Shown: positions 14,833 to 22,379 of the stretch, in pieces
How the letters are laid out: each line of letters begins with the position of its first letter
Position numbering within the stretch: the stretch's first letter is position 1
Assembly: GCA_900290255.1 (NCBI GenBank)
Contig: OMOD01000111.1
Span: forward strand, 1 to 34,685
Source: Candidatus Sulfotelmatobacter kueseliae
GTDB taxonomy: Bacteria > Acidobacteriota > Terriglobia > Terriglobales > Acidobacteriaceae
Reading direction: 5' to 3'
Length of the DNA: 34,685 nucleotides
Translations under genes and position numbers: made by a program
Notes under the pieces: model-generated
The model's input: the letters and a program-made list of their open reading frames with translations, nothing else
Told to the model about the DNA's origin: nothing
Databases searched by the model: none

Positions 14833-15738
14833 ATGGCTCTGGGCGTACCGGCTGGCGTACCGACTATCGTGGGAATCCCTTTTGACGCTTATTCCTCTTA
14901 CCTGCGGGGAGCAGCAGAAGCTCCGGCGAAGATTCGCGAGGCGCTCGGATGTGAGGCTTCCAACCAGTGGACGGAACTGGGAGTCGACTTGGGCGTCGCG
15001 GGGATCTATGAGGATGCGGGGGATGTGGCATTCGAGGACTCTCCCACTTCTCGCAAAGGCGGCGAGAAGTGGGGCACCCCCGAGACCCTTCGACTCCGCT
15101 CAGGGCAAGCCCGGGGCACCCCGGGCACCCCGGAGCAAGATTCGTTCGCCGCGATTGAGGCTAGAGTGGATGCGTTGATCGCGCAAGGCAAACGGCCGGT
15201 TGCGCTGGGCGGAGATCATTCCATCACTTATCCCATCGTGAAGGCGTTTGCCCGCCATTATCACGAGCTGACGATTTTTCATTTTGACGCGCATCCGGAC
15301 TTGTATGACGAGTTCGAAGGGAACCGGCTCTCGCATGCCTGTCCGTTTGCGCGGATCATGGAAGAACGTCTGGCGAAGCGGCTGGTGCAGGTGGGAATTC
15401 GGACCATGGTTGGGCATCAGCGGGAGCAGGCGGAGCGGTTTGGAGTGGAGGTGGTGGAGATGCGGTCGCTGCCCGCGCATGGCCGGTTGAAGGCGACGGG
15501 GCCGGTGTACGTTTCGTTCGATATGGATGTGCTTGATCCGGCGTTTGCGCCGGGGGTCTCGCACCGTGAGCCGGGAGGAATGTCGGTGAGGGAGGCGATA
15601 GCGCATCTGCACGCGATCCAGGGAGAGATCGTCGGGGCCGATGTGGTGGAGTTCAACCCGGTGCGGGACGCCGGAGGCGTGACCGCGACAGTCACGGCAA
15701 AGATTGTGAAGGAAACATTGGGCAAGATGCTGGCCTGA
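14833..15738 (+). CDS. Arginase/agmatinase (ureohydrolase) family enzyme
   Basis: About 301 aa. The binuclear manganese site of the family is intact: GGDHS (His), FHFDAHPDLYD (D-x-H-x-D) and SFDMDVLDPAFAPG (D-x-D), followed by VEFNPVRD. Members hydrolyse arginine, agmatine, formiminoglutamate or guanidino acids to an amine and urea or formamide; which one cannot be read here, although the DAHPDLYD form is common in agmatinase-like proteins. ATG at 14833 is preceded by AGGGGAAGG and gives a natural N-terminus (MALGVPAGVPTIVGIPFD); the longer frame to 14794 is less likely. Between EDAGDVAFED and EQDSFAAIEARVDAL lie about 32 residues (SPTSRKGGEKWGTPETLRLRS...) encoded by repeats, apparently inserted in frame into a surface loop ahead of the GGDHS strand. 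Confidence 0.88.
   Translation: MALGVPAGVPTIVGIPFDAYSSYLRGAAEAPAKIREALGCEASNQWTELGVDLGVAGIYEDAGDVAFEDSPTSRKGGEKWGTPETLRLRSGQARGTPGTPEQDSFAAIEARVDALIAQGKRPVALGGDHSITYPIVKAFARHYHELTIFHFDAHPDLYDEFEGNRLSHACPFARIMEERLAKRLVQVGIRTMVGHQREQAERFGVEVVEMRSLPAHGRLKATGPVYVSFDMDVLDPAFAPGVSHREPGGMSVREAIAHLHAIQGEIVGADVVEFNPVRDAGGVTATVTAKIVKETLGKMLA
15041..15136 (+). repeat. Repeat insertion in frame inside the arginase-family gene
   Basis: CCCACTTCTCGC (15043-15054) pairs perfectly with GCGAGAAGTGGG (15062-15073), loop AAAGGCG, and is followed by GGCACCCC as in the tandem arrays. Directly after it comes CCCTTCGACTCCGCTCAGGG, a member of another repeat family, and then two GGGCACCCC-type words. The total of about 96 bp keeps the reading frame. 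Confidence 0.82.
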
Positions 15739-15847
15739 GGCGCGGGGTCTTTACATACGCGGGCGACAAGCGTAAATTTTTTGGTCTGTCAGTTTGGGCG
15801 ATCGGTGTGGCAGTTTGGGCCATCAGCTTGGGTTGGGACTCTCCGGT

Positions 15848-16082
15848 CGATCTAGCGCGGATTCACAGATGATGTACCCGGATACGCTCGCCCGCCCGGA
15901 CGAGGGCGTCCGGGCCTCCATGGCCCCGGGTACGGCAACTGTGAATCCGCCTTAGCTCGCGTTACAGTCCGAAACGGCAACGGCGACCCGCCCGGACGAG
16001 GGCGTCCGGGCCTCCATGGCCCCGGGTACGGCAACCGTGAATCCGCCTTAGCTCGTGTTACAGTCCGAAAGGGCAACGGCGG
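15848..16082. repeat. Nested palindrome with a tandemly duplicated right half
   Basis: A 21-bp inverted repeat with 18 matches (15848-15868 and 15939-15959, core GCGGATTCACAG / CTGTGAATCCGC) encloses GTACCCGG/CCGGGTAC (15874-15881, 15926-15933), which encloses GCCCGGACG-AGGG-CGTCCGGGC (15894-15915). A 96-bp unit covering the inner hairpin and the right arm is then repeated with few changes (15891-15986 and 15987-16082). The array ends 13 bp before the RND adaptor ATG, so it forms that gene's leader or promoter region. Confidence 0.88.
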
Positions 16083-16095
16083 TTATTCCTGTTTT

Positions 16096-17202
16096 ATGAC
16101 AAGCAGAGTGGGAGAATACGCGGCGAAGAGCGTGCTGGCAGCGGGTTTGGCGGCCGGCGGAATCATGCTGGGCTGCTCCAGCCACGCGGGACAGAACCCG
16201 CAAGGCGGTGGAATCCCGGCCATGCCGGTAAAGGTGGTGGAAGCGAAGGCCATGCCGGTCAGTGACGCGACGGATTACGTGGCCACGCTGAAGTCGCGCG
16301 ATTCAGCCGTGATCATGCCGCAGGTGGAGGGCCAGATTACGCAGATTATTGTGCACTCGGGCGACAAAGTTGAGGCGGGCAGTGGATTGATGGAGATCGA
16401 TCCACTGAAGCAGCAGGCGACGGTGAAGAGCCAGGAGAGCGCGCGGGCGGCGCAGCAGGCAACGTTAAGCTTGGCGAAGCAGCAGTATGAGCGGGCGCAG
16501 GGACTGTTTGCCGCCGGGGTGGTGAGCAAGCAGGACCTGGACCAGGCGAAAGCGGCGCTGGATGCGGCGCAGGCACAGATGGATGCACTGGACGCCCAGG
16601 TGCGCGAGCAGGAAGTGCAGCTCCATTATTACAGGGTGGTGGCGCCGCGCGGCGGGATCGTGGGCGACATCCCGGTGCGCGAGGGCGACCGGGTGACGAC
16701 CTCGACCCAGCTGACGACCGTGGATCAACCCGGAAGCCTGGAAGCCTATGTGTACGTGCCCATTGAGCACTCGGCGCAGCTCAAGATGAACCTGCCGGTG
16801 CAGATTCTCGACAGCGATGGCAAGGTGGTGGCAGACACGCGCGTGAGCTTCGTTTCTCCGCAAGTGGACAACACCACGCAGACCGTACTAGTAAAGGCGC
16901 GCATCGCCAACGGCAACGATGCGCTGCGGCAACTGCAGTTTGTGCGGGCGCGAGTGGTGTTTGGAACCCATCAAAGTCCGCAGGTTCCGATCCTGGCGGT
17001 GACGCGGCTGGCGGGGCAGTATTTTGCTTTCGTGGCTGAACCGCAAGGCAGCGGGTTCGTGGCCCGGCAGAAGCCGCTGAAGATCGGGCAAACCCTGGGC
17101 AACAATTACGAAGTGCAGGACGGCATCAAGCCCGGCGACAAGGTGATCGTTTCCGGGACGCAGTTTCTGCTGGATGGGGCGCCGGTGATTCCGCAGAGCT
17201 AG
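16096..17202 (+). CDS. RND efflux periplasmic adaptor (membrane fusion protein)
   Basis: This 368-aa lipoprotein has a signal peptide ending in a lipobox (GIMLGCSS). Next come the barrel-sandwich first half (VIMPQVEGQITQIIVHSGDKVEAG), a long alpha hairpin (about 105-165, LSLAKQQYERAQGLFAAGVVSKQDLDQ) and the second lipoyl half (YYRVVAPRGGIVGDIPVREGDRV). The beta barrel and membrane-proximal domain close it (VQDGIKPGDKVIVSGTQFL). This is the AcrA/MexA layout; such proteins bridge the inner-membrane pump and an outer-membrane channel. The RND pump follows 151 bp downstream. No TolC-type channel gene is present in the window. No strong ribosome-binding site precedes the ATG, which follows a large palindrome. 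Confidence 0.93.
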   Translation: MTSRVGEYAAKSVLAAGLAAGGIMLGCSSHAGQNPQGGGIPAMPVKVVEAKAMPVSDATDYVATLKSRDSAVIMPQVEGQITQIIVHSGDKVEAGSGLMEIDPLKQQATVKSQESARAAQQATLSLAKQQYERAQGLFAAGVVSKQDLDQAKAALDAAQAQMDALDAQVREQEVQLHYYRVVAPRGGIVGDIPVREGDRVTTSTQLTTVDQPGSLEAYVYVPIEHSAQLKMNLPVQILDSDGKVVADTRVSFVSPQVDNTTQTVLVKARIANGNDALRQLQFVRARVVFGTHQSPQVPILAVTRLAGQYFAFVAEPQGSGFVARQKPLKIGQTLGNNYEVQDGIKPGDKVIVSGTQFLLDGAPVIPQS

Positions 17203-17260
17203 CCGTGAGTCTTGAGCCGCGAGCGGCGGGCCACTCATTGCTGCGTTAATGCAGAAGTAA

Positions 17261-17313
17261 GAAGTCAGATTGCAGAATTGCGCAACTTCCCTTCAATTCT
17301 TCAATCTGACTTC
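17261..17313. repeat. Long hairpin between the RND adaptor and pump genes
   Basis: GAAGTCAGATTGCAGAATTG (17261-17280) pairs with CAATTCTTCAATCTGACTTC (17294-17313) at 19 of 20 positions around a 13-nt loop. It is AT-rich compared with its surroundings and has no T run after it. It lies inside the presumed adaptor-pump transcript, so it may affect the relative expression of the two genes or protect the upstream mRNA, or it may be another mobile repeat. Confidence 0.85.
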
Positions 17314-17353
17314 TGACTTCAGACTGCGTCTTGCCACAGAGGCCTGATTCTTT

Positions 17354-20300
17354 ATGTTTGTTGGTTTCTTCATTCGGCGGCCGGTGTTTGCCTCGGTTTG
17401 CGCCCTGTTGATCGTTCTGGCGGGCGCGGCCGCGCTGCCCACGCTGCCGGTGGCGCAGTTTCCGAATCTGGCTCCGCCGCAAGTGGGCGTGACCAGCTCT
17501 TACATCGGAGCCAGCGCGCAGACGGTGGAGAGCGCGGTCACGATCCCGCTGGAGCAGCAGATCAACGGGGCGGAGGGGATGAAATACATCACCTCGACCA
17601 GCGGGAATGACGGGACGAGCCAGATCCTGGTCACGTTTGATCTGACGCGCGATCCAGACCTGGCCACGGTTGACATCCAGAACCGCGTGAACACGGCGCA
17701 GGGACGGTTGCCCAGCGCGGTGAAGGCGGTGGGCATCACCACGGCGAAGACTTCCCAGAACTTCGTATTTGGCGCGGCCATCGTCTCGGATAACAACCGG
17801 TACTCCGCGCTGTTCATGAGCAACTATCTGGACGTCTACGTGCGGGACGCGATGAAACGCATTCCCGGCGTGGCCGATGTGGGTACGTTTGGCGCAGGCA
17901 GATACTCGATGCGGCTGTGGCTGGACCCGGTGCGCATGGCGGGCCGCGGGTTAACGGCTCCCGACGTGGTAAACGCGTTGTCGGAACAAAATGTGGAAGT
18001 TGCGGCCGGGCAGGTGGGGCAGCAGCCGGCGGTTGCGGGACAGCAATACCAGGTCAGCGTGCGCGCCATCGGACGGCTGAGCGAACCGGCGCAGTTTGAC
18101 AACATCATTCTGAAGGCGAACGCTGATGGGACGTTGGTTCGCCTGAAGGATGTGGGGCACGCGGAACTGGGTCCGGACACTTACGCCAACGACTTGCAAT
18201 TTAATGGACAGGACACGGTTGGGCTGTTTGTCACGCAGCTCTCGACGGCGAACGCGCTCGACGTGGACCGGCGGGCCATCGCCGAACTCGACCGGCTGGC
18301 GAAGAGTTTCCCGCCAGGCATGCATTACAGGATGGCGTTCGACACCACGGACGCGGTGGGCGAATCAATCCGCGATGTGGCCTTCACGGTAGGTGCGGCG
18401 ATTGCGCTGGTCATCCTGGTGATCTTTATTTTCCTGGGCGACTGGAGAACCACGATGATTCACTTCATCGCCACTCCGGTGTCGCTCATCGGAACGTTCG
18501 CGTTCGTCAAGCTGCTGGGATTTTCGGTCAATACGCTGACTTTGTTTGGCATCACGCTGGCGACGGGCCTGGTGGTGGACGATGCCATTGTGGTGATCGA
18601 AAACATCGAGCGCCACATTCGCGGGGGCGAGCACGACTCACGCAAGGCGGCGTCGGCAGCCACCGTCGAGATTACCGGGGCCGTCATCGCCACCTCGCTG
18701 GTGCTGGTTGCCGTGTTTGTACCGGTTGCGTTCTTTCCGGGGACGACCGGAATTCTGTTTCGGCAGTTCGCGCTGACGATCGCATTTTCCATCACGATTT
18801 CCGCCTTCAATGCGCTCACTCTGGCGCCGGCGCTGGCGGCGATTTTTCTGGCCCGCCCCCACGGGCAAAAGTGGTGGTGGCTGCAGAAGTTTGACGACGG
18901 CGTCGCGGCCCTCACGCGCGGGTACCGGATCTTGCTGCATCACATGCTGGAACACAAGCTGGCGATGGTGACGCTGTTTCTTGCCGGGTTGGGGTTGACG
19001 TACCTGGTCTTCACACGCGTGCCCACGGGATTTGTGCCCGACGAGGACCAAGGCTGGCTCATCGTCCTCATCCAGGCGCCGCCGGGGGCTTCGCTGGAGT
19101 ATACGAAGGGGATCGGAAAACAGGTGACGGACCTGCTGACGCATGTGCCCGAGGTTGAGGAAACTTTCTCGGTGACCGGCTTCAGTTTCGCCGGAGCAGC
19201 GCCGAACCAGGGATTGATCTTTGTGGGGCTGAGACCGTATTCCGAGCGCAAAGGCGCGGAGCATACGGCGCCGGCGATTTTGAAGCGCATTCGGCCGATG
19301 TTCTTTAGCGTGTCGGGGGCCATCGTGTTTCCGACGTTGCCGCCGGCGGTCCAGGGACTGGGGCAGTTTGGCGGCTTCCAGTTTGTGGTACAGGATCAGG
19401 CGGCGCACAGACTGGATGAACTGTCGGGCGCGACGCAAGGCTTAATCCAGCAATCGGCTGCGCGAAAAGACCTGGTCGGGCTGTACACGCCGTTCACGGC
19501 GAACGATCCGCAATACATAGTGACCATTGACCGCGGAAAAGCCAAGAGCCTGCATGTGCCGCTGTCGCAGATCACCGACACGCTGGGGGTGTACATGGGT
19601 TCGGCTTACGTGAACGACTTTGATTTCAACGCCCGCTCCTACCGCGTTTATGTGCAGGCGGATAAGCAGTACCGGGCGGAAGCGAAGGACATGAAAGAAT
19701 TTTATGTGCGCTCCGACAGCGGGGCGATGGTGCCGCTGGATAATCTGATCAGCATCACGCAGACCACGACGCCTCAGGTGATCAGCCACTACAACCTGTT
19801 CCGGTCAGCGGAAATTGACGGCTCGGCGGGGCCGGGATTCAGTTCCGGGCAGGCGATCGCAGCCATGGAGGAACTGGCCAAGGGGATGCCGCAGGGATTC
19901 TCCTACAGCTGGACCGGGCTGTCGCTGGAGGAACTGCAGGCGGGTGGAACGTCGCTGATTCTGTTCGGACTGGGCACGCTGGTCGTTTACCTCACGCTTT
20001 CGGCGCAGTATGAGAGTTTCGTGCTGCCGTTCATCGTGCTGCTGGCTGTGCCGATGGCGCTGCTGGGAGCGCTTTCGGCGCAGTGGATCCGCGGGTTGCA
20101 GAATGATGTGTTCTGCCAGGTCGGACTGGTCATGCTGGTTGGACTGGCGAGCAAGAACGCGATTTTGATTGTGGAATTCGCCGAGCAGCTGCGGGAACGC
20201 GGGCTGCCGCTGGTGGAAGCGACGGTTGAGGCGGCAACGATTCGGCTGCGGCCGATCCTGATGACGTCGATGGCATTCATTCTGGGCGTGGTGCCGTTGG

Positions 20301-20461
20301 TGGTCGCCACGGGCGCGGGCGAGAATGGACGGCATTCGGTAGGCACGACCGTGTTTGGCGGGATGATCATGTCCACGATTCTGAATCTGTTTTTCATCCC
20401 GGTGCTGTATCTGATTGTTGAGGCCTGGCGGGAGCACGGGAAGGCGCCGGAACAGAGGTAG
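17354..20461 (+). CDS. RND multidrug efflux transporter, HAE1 type
   Basis: The 1035-aa inner-membrane pump has the full AcrB/MexB plan: TM1 (FFIRRPVFASVCALLIV), a large periplasmic domain, TM2-6, a second periplasmic domain and TM8-12. Proton-relay residues are present: the Asp pair in TM4 (ATGLVVDDAIVVIENIERH) and the Lys in TM10 (GLASKNAILIVEFAEQL). The conserved APPGASLEYTKG and GFSFAGAAPNQGLIFVGL segments are HAE1-like, suggesting hydrophobic drug substrates. The chosen ATG has AGAGG about 10 bases upstream. It forms a pair with the adaptor gene, separated by a long hairpin. I see no adjacent TetR- or MarR-type regulator. Confidence 0.97.
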   Translation: MFVGFFIRRPVFASVCALLIVLAGAAALPTLPVAQFPNLAPPQVGVTSSYIGASAQTVESAVTIPLEQQINGAEGMKYITSTSGNDGTSQILVTFDLTRDPDLATVDIQNRVNTAQGRLPSAVKAVGITTAKTSQNFVFGAAIVSDNNRYSALFMSNYLDVYVRDAMKRIPGVADVGTFGAGRYSMRLWLDPVRMAGRGLTAPDVVNALSEQNVEVAAGQVGQQPAVAGQQYQVSVRAIGRLSEPAQFDNIILKANADGTLVRLKDVGHAELGPDTYANDLQFNGQDTVGLFVTQLSTANALDVDRRAIAELDRLAKSFPPGMHYRMAFDTTDAVGESIRDVAFTVGAAIALVILVIFIFLGDWRTTMIHFIATPVSLIGTFAFVKLLGFSVNTLTLFGITLATGLVVDDAIVVIENIERHIRGGEHDSRKAASAATVEITGAVIATSLVLVAVFVPVAFFPGTTGILFRQFALTIAFSITISAFNALTLAPALAAIFLARPHGQKWWWLQKFDDGVAALTRGYRILLHHMLEHKLAMVTLFLAGLGLTYLVFTRVPTGFVPDEDQGWLIVLIQAPPGASLEYTKGIGKQVTDLLTHVPEVEETFSVTGFSFAGAAPNQGLIFVGLRPYSERKGAEHTAPAILKRIRPMFFSVSGAIVFPTLPPAVQGLGQFGGFQFVVQDQAAHRLDELSGATQGLIQQSAARKDLVGLYTPFTANDPQYIVTIDRGKAKSLHVPLSQITDTLGVYMGSAYVNDFDFNARSYRVYVQADKQYRAEAKDMKEFYVRSDSGAMVPLDNLISITQTTTPQVISHYNLFRSAEIDGSAGPGFSSGQAIAAMEELAKGMPQGFSYSWTGLSLEELQAGGTSLILFGLGTLVVYLTLSAQYESFVLPFIVLLAVPMALLGALSAQWIRGLQNDVFCQVGLVMLVGLASKNAILIVEFAEQLRERGLPLVEATVEAATIRLRPILMTSMAFILGVVPLVVATGAGENGRHSVGTTVFGGMIMSTILNLFFIPVLYLIVEAWREHGKAPEQR

Positions 20462-20477
20462 GGGCTCAACAAAAGCG

Positions 20478-20522
20478 TGAACCGCAAAGGGCGCGGAGAA
20501 ACGCCGCAAAGCACGCAAAGGA
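20478..20522. repeat. ACCGCAAAGGGCGCGG-type repeat
   Basis: AACCGCAAAGGGCGCGGA is followed by GCCGCAAAGCACGCAAAGGA, a degenerate repeat of the word CGCAAAG. The same word occurs in the phoU-phoR spacer near 6806. It fills the gap between the convergent RND and SET-domain genes. Confidence 0.6.
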
Positions 20523-20542
20523 AACTTCCTGGGCAAGGTTGC

Positions 20543-21013
20543 CTAAGCGACTCTCCTGCTCACCGCTTTGTCTCGTAGCCCCTTTTTGCGCGCCCGGCGG
20601 CGCAACTTGGCCATCCATTCGGGGGAGTACATCGTGCCGCGGCATTGGGGCGAACGGCAGAAGCAGGGAGCGGGGCTCTGGTCGTCGTAGAGGCTGTAAT
20701 CCCAGACCAACTCTTCGCCGGCGGCGATGTCGCGCAGGGCGAAGATCCAGACGCGGCCCTTGATTTCGTCCACTTCGCAGTTGGGGTTGCAGGAGTGATT
20801 CAGATAAGCACCGAGGCCCTCGCCGTCAATCAGGGTCTTGCCGTCTTCCAGTCCATATAAGTAAGTGCGCGAGACGCCATCGTAAAGGCGGTCGGCTTCT
20901 TCGGGAGTGAGGCGCGGGCCGGTGTACTCGACCACACGAACTCCCTTGCGGATCGCGCGGGTGGTGTAGACACCAACCGAATGAATGGGCGATGGACGGA
21001 CGACTAGAGGCAC
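20543..21013 (-). CDS. SET-domain protein with post-SET cysteines
   Basis: The 156-aa protein is a compact SET domain. SPIHSVGVYTTRAIRKGVRVVEYTGPRLT corresponds to the G-x-G strand region, then AYLNHSCNPNCEV (the NHSxxPN pseudoknot and SAM site) and GEELVWDYSLYDD (the catalytic-Tyr ELxxDY motif), and last a post-SET-like C-x-C-x4-C (CFCRSPQCRGTM) followed by a basic tail (KLRRRARKKGLRDK). SET proteins transfer methyl groups from SAM to protein lysines. In bacteria the known cases act on ribosomal proteins, on bacterial DNA-binding proteins or on host histones; the target here is unknown. The basic tail could bind nucleic acid. It stands alone between repeat-filled spacers. Confidence 0.9.
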   Translation of the reverse strand: MPLVVRPSPIHSVGVYTTRAIRKGVRVVEYTGPRLTPEEADRLYDGVSRTYLYGLEDGKTLIDGEGLGAYLNHSCNPNCEVDEIKGRVWIFALRDIAAGEELVWDYSLYDDQSPAPCFCRSPQCRGTMYSPEWMAKLRRRARKKGLRDKAVSRRVA

Positions 21014-21051
21014 ACAACTACTTTCGCATAGAGGGGTGAGTTTAGGGAATG

Positions 21052-21150
21052 GGGAACGCGTTTCATAAACGCCCTGCGGCGCGAAGGCGTTCCCTCAGGG
21101 GCTAAAGCCCGCATTCTCTTAGGCCCATACGGCACGGCTGAAGCCGTGCC
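21052..21150. repeat. Three palindromes upstream of the SET-domain gene
   Basis: GGGAACGC/GCGTTCCC (21052-21059, 21087-21094) encloses a GC-rich loop. Then come GGGGCTAAAGCCC (21098-21110) and GGCACGGC-TGAA-GCCGTGCC (21131-21150), two members of the GCTRAAGC family with different stems. The SET gene's promoter must lie in or near this 228-bp spacer; no clear boxes are seen. Confidence 0.75.
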
Positions 21151-21241
21151 CTACCCGAAACCGATTTGTGAAACTGGCTCTGAAAGGAAAGGTCGTCGCT
21201 TACGCGCAGCGGCGGCGTTCTGTTTCTTTTCTCAGCAGGGT

Positions 21242-21931
21242 CTACGGATCGTAGACTGAGCTGCCGTAGCCTTGTTTGCGGGCGGCTTCCTGCATATCGT
21301 CCAGGCGCTTCTCCAGGTCCTCCAGTTGAAGTTTCATGGCATCGACCTGTTCCTGCTTTTGCTTCTGGCGCTCATTCCACTGCACGCAGTTAGAAACACA
21401 GTTGCCGCCGGCATACTGGATGGATGCGCTGAGGGTGTCAATGTTGCTTTTCAAATTGGCGATGGCATTCTTCTGCGCCATGATTTGCGCCTTCCAGTAG
21501 TCGGCGGGAAGCTTGGGTTCGGTATAGGTGGGCTGGTCGTAGGTCACGCCCGAGTTCTGGGGGCCCTGTCCCATGGTGCGGGTGGGACCGATGTGCTCAG
21601 GAATGTCCTCGTTGGTGATGACGTGGGGCGTCTTGGGAGATGGAGCATACTTGGCGACGGTATCTTTATTGTCTTTATCTTTGCTTGTGGCGTCCTTGCC
21701 CGGAGCGTCCTTACTTTGGGCGTCGTCTTTGCCCTGAGCATCCGTGGCGGTCGTGTCTTTAGTCTGGGCATCCTTAGTCTGCGTCTGGGCATCTTTTTGC
21801 TGTTTCTGCAGGCGCGCCTGGCGGGCCACGTCTCCCAAAGACGGGGCCTGGTCGTCCTGAGCGTGCGCCACGAGGGTAAAGACAAAAGCGCTGGCGAAAA
21901 CCAGGAGAAGAAAATGGCGTAATTCGCGCAT
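21242..21931 (-). CDS. Secreted K/D-rich coiled-coil protein, unknown function
   Basis: I do not recognise a family. The 229-aa protein has a signal peptide (LRHFLLLVFASAFVFTLVAHAQ, cleavage after AHA), then a low-complexity stretch of repeated TKDA/GKDA/SKDK units (residues about 40-85). A middle segment rich in Pro, Thr and Gly (PHVITNEDIPEHIGP) follows, and a C-terminal coiled coil (KAQIMAQKNAIANLKSNIDTL and QEQVDAMKLQLEDLEKRLDDM) interrupted by NCVSNC, which could form a disulfide. Start ATG 21931 has AAGGGG seven bases upstream, better than the longer frame to 21976. It is probably periplasmic. Proteins of this general build are frequent in Acidobacteriota, but no role is known to me. 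Confidence 0.72.
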   Translation of the reverse strand: MRELRHFLLLVFASAFVFTLVAHAQDDQAPSLGDVARQARLQKQQKDAQTQTKDAQTKDTTATDAQGKDDAQSKDAPGKDATSKDKDNKDTVAKYAPSPKTPHVITNEDIPEHIGPTRTMGQGPQNSGVTYDQPTYTEPKLPADYWKAQIMAQKNAIANLKSNIDTLSASIQYAGGNCVSNCVQWNERQKQKQEQVDAMKLQLEDLEKRLDDMQEAARKQGYGSSVYDP

Positions 21932-22379
21932 AAGAAGGCCCCTTCGGCATTCCGTTGAGGGAGGAACGGCGCTCAAACCATGCTATCGCAGGAGAAGGTT
22001 CGGGCGGAGGTTACGTTAGTGCAGGCGCTCGAGAAGCCACGCTTAAGTGCTGGTATGGCCCGCCCTCAGCGGCTAAAAGAGGATGCGAAAAAAGTCCGTC
22101 GTCGATAGGAGAATGACCACCGGGGCTGAAGCCCGCATTGATTTCAAGCCGTTTACGCGGCGCTGAAGCGCCGCTCTTCCACGGTGGCACACGCATTTCG
22201 CGACTTTTTCCGCGGCCTGTAAAGCCGCGACTCTCTTGTGGCGCGGACGGCACCCTTCGACTCCCCCTCATATCCTCGGGTCGCTCAGGGCAGGCTAGGA
22301 AACTGAGGCCGTGCCCTTCCCGTTCGTGGTTTGCGCTCCACCGCAACTCGGGAAGCGCCCGAGGCCCAATTTCCTAGCG
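21932..22379. repeat. Gene-free spacer with a 129-bp element, copy 1
   Basis: This 448-bp spacer has no credible gene. The element at 22085-22213 has ends GCGAAAAAAGTC and GACTTTTTCCGC, a 12-bp inverted repeat with one mismatch. It contains GGGCTGAAGCCC (22123-22134) and GCGGCGCTGAAGCGCCGC (22157-22174). A further stem CGCGGC/GCCGCG (22211-22229) overlaps the right end. A second copy lies at 25157-25284. Beyond it is a CCCTTCGACTCC...GCTCAGGGCAGG repeat (22252-22294). Confidence 0.85.

Noticed and set aside
14450..15178. 242-codon frame over the second array into the arginase-family gene
   Set aside because: It consists of translated repeats and runs in the wrong frame through the real enzyme gene.
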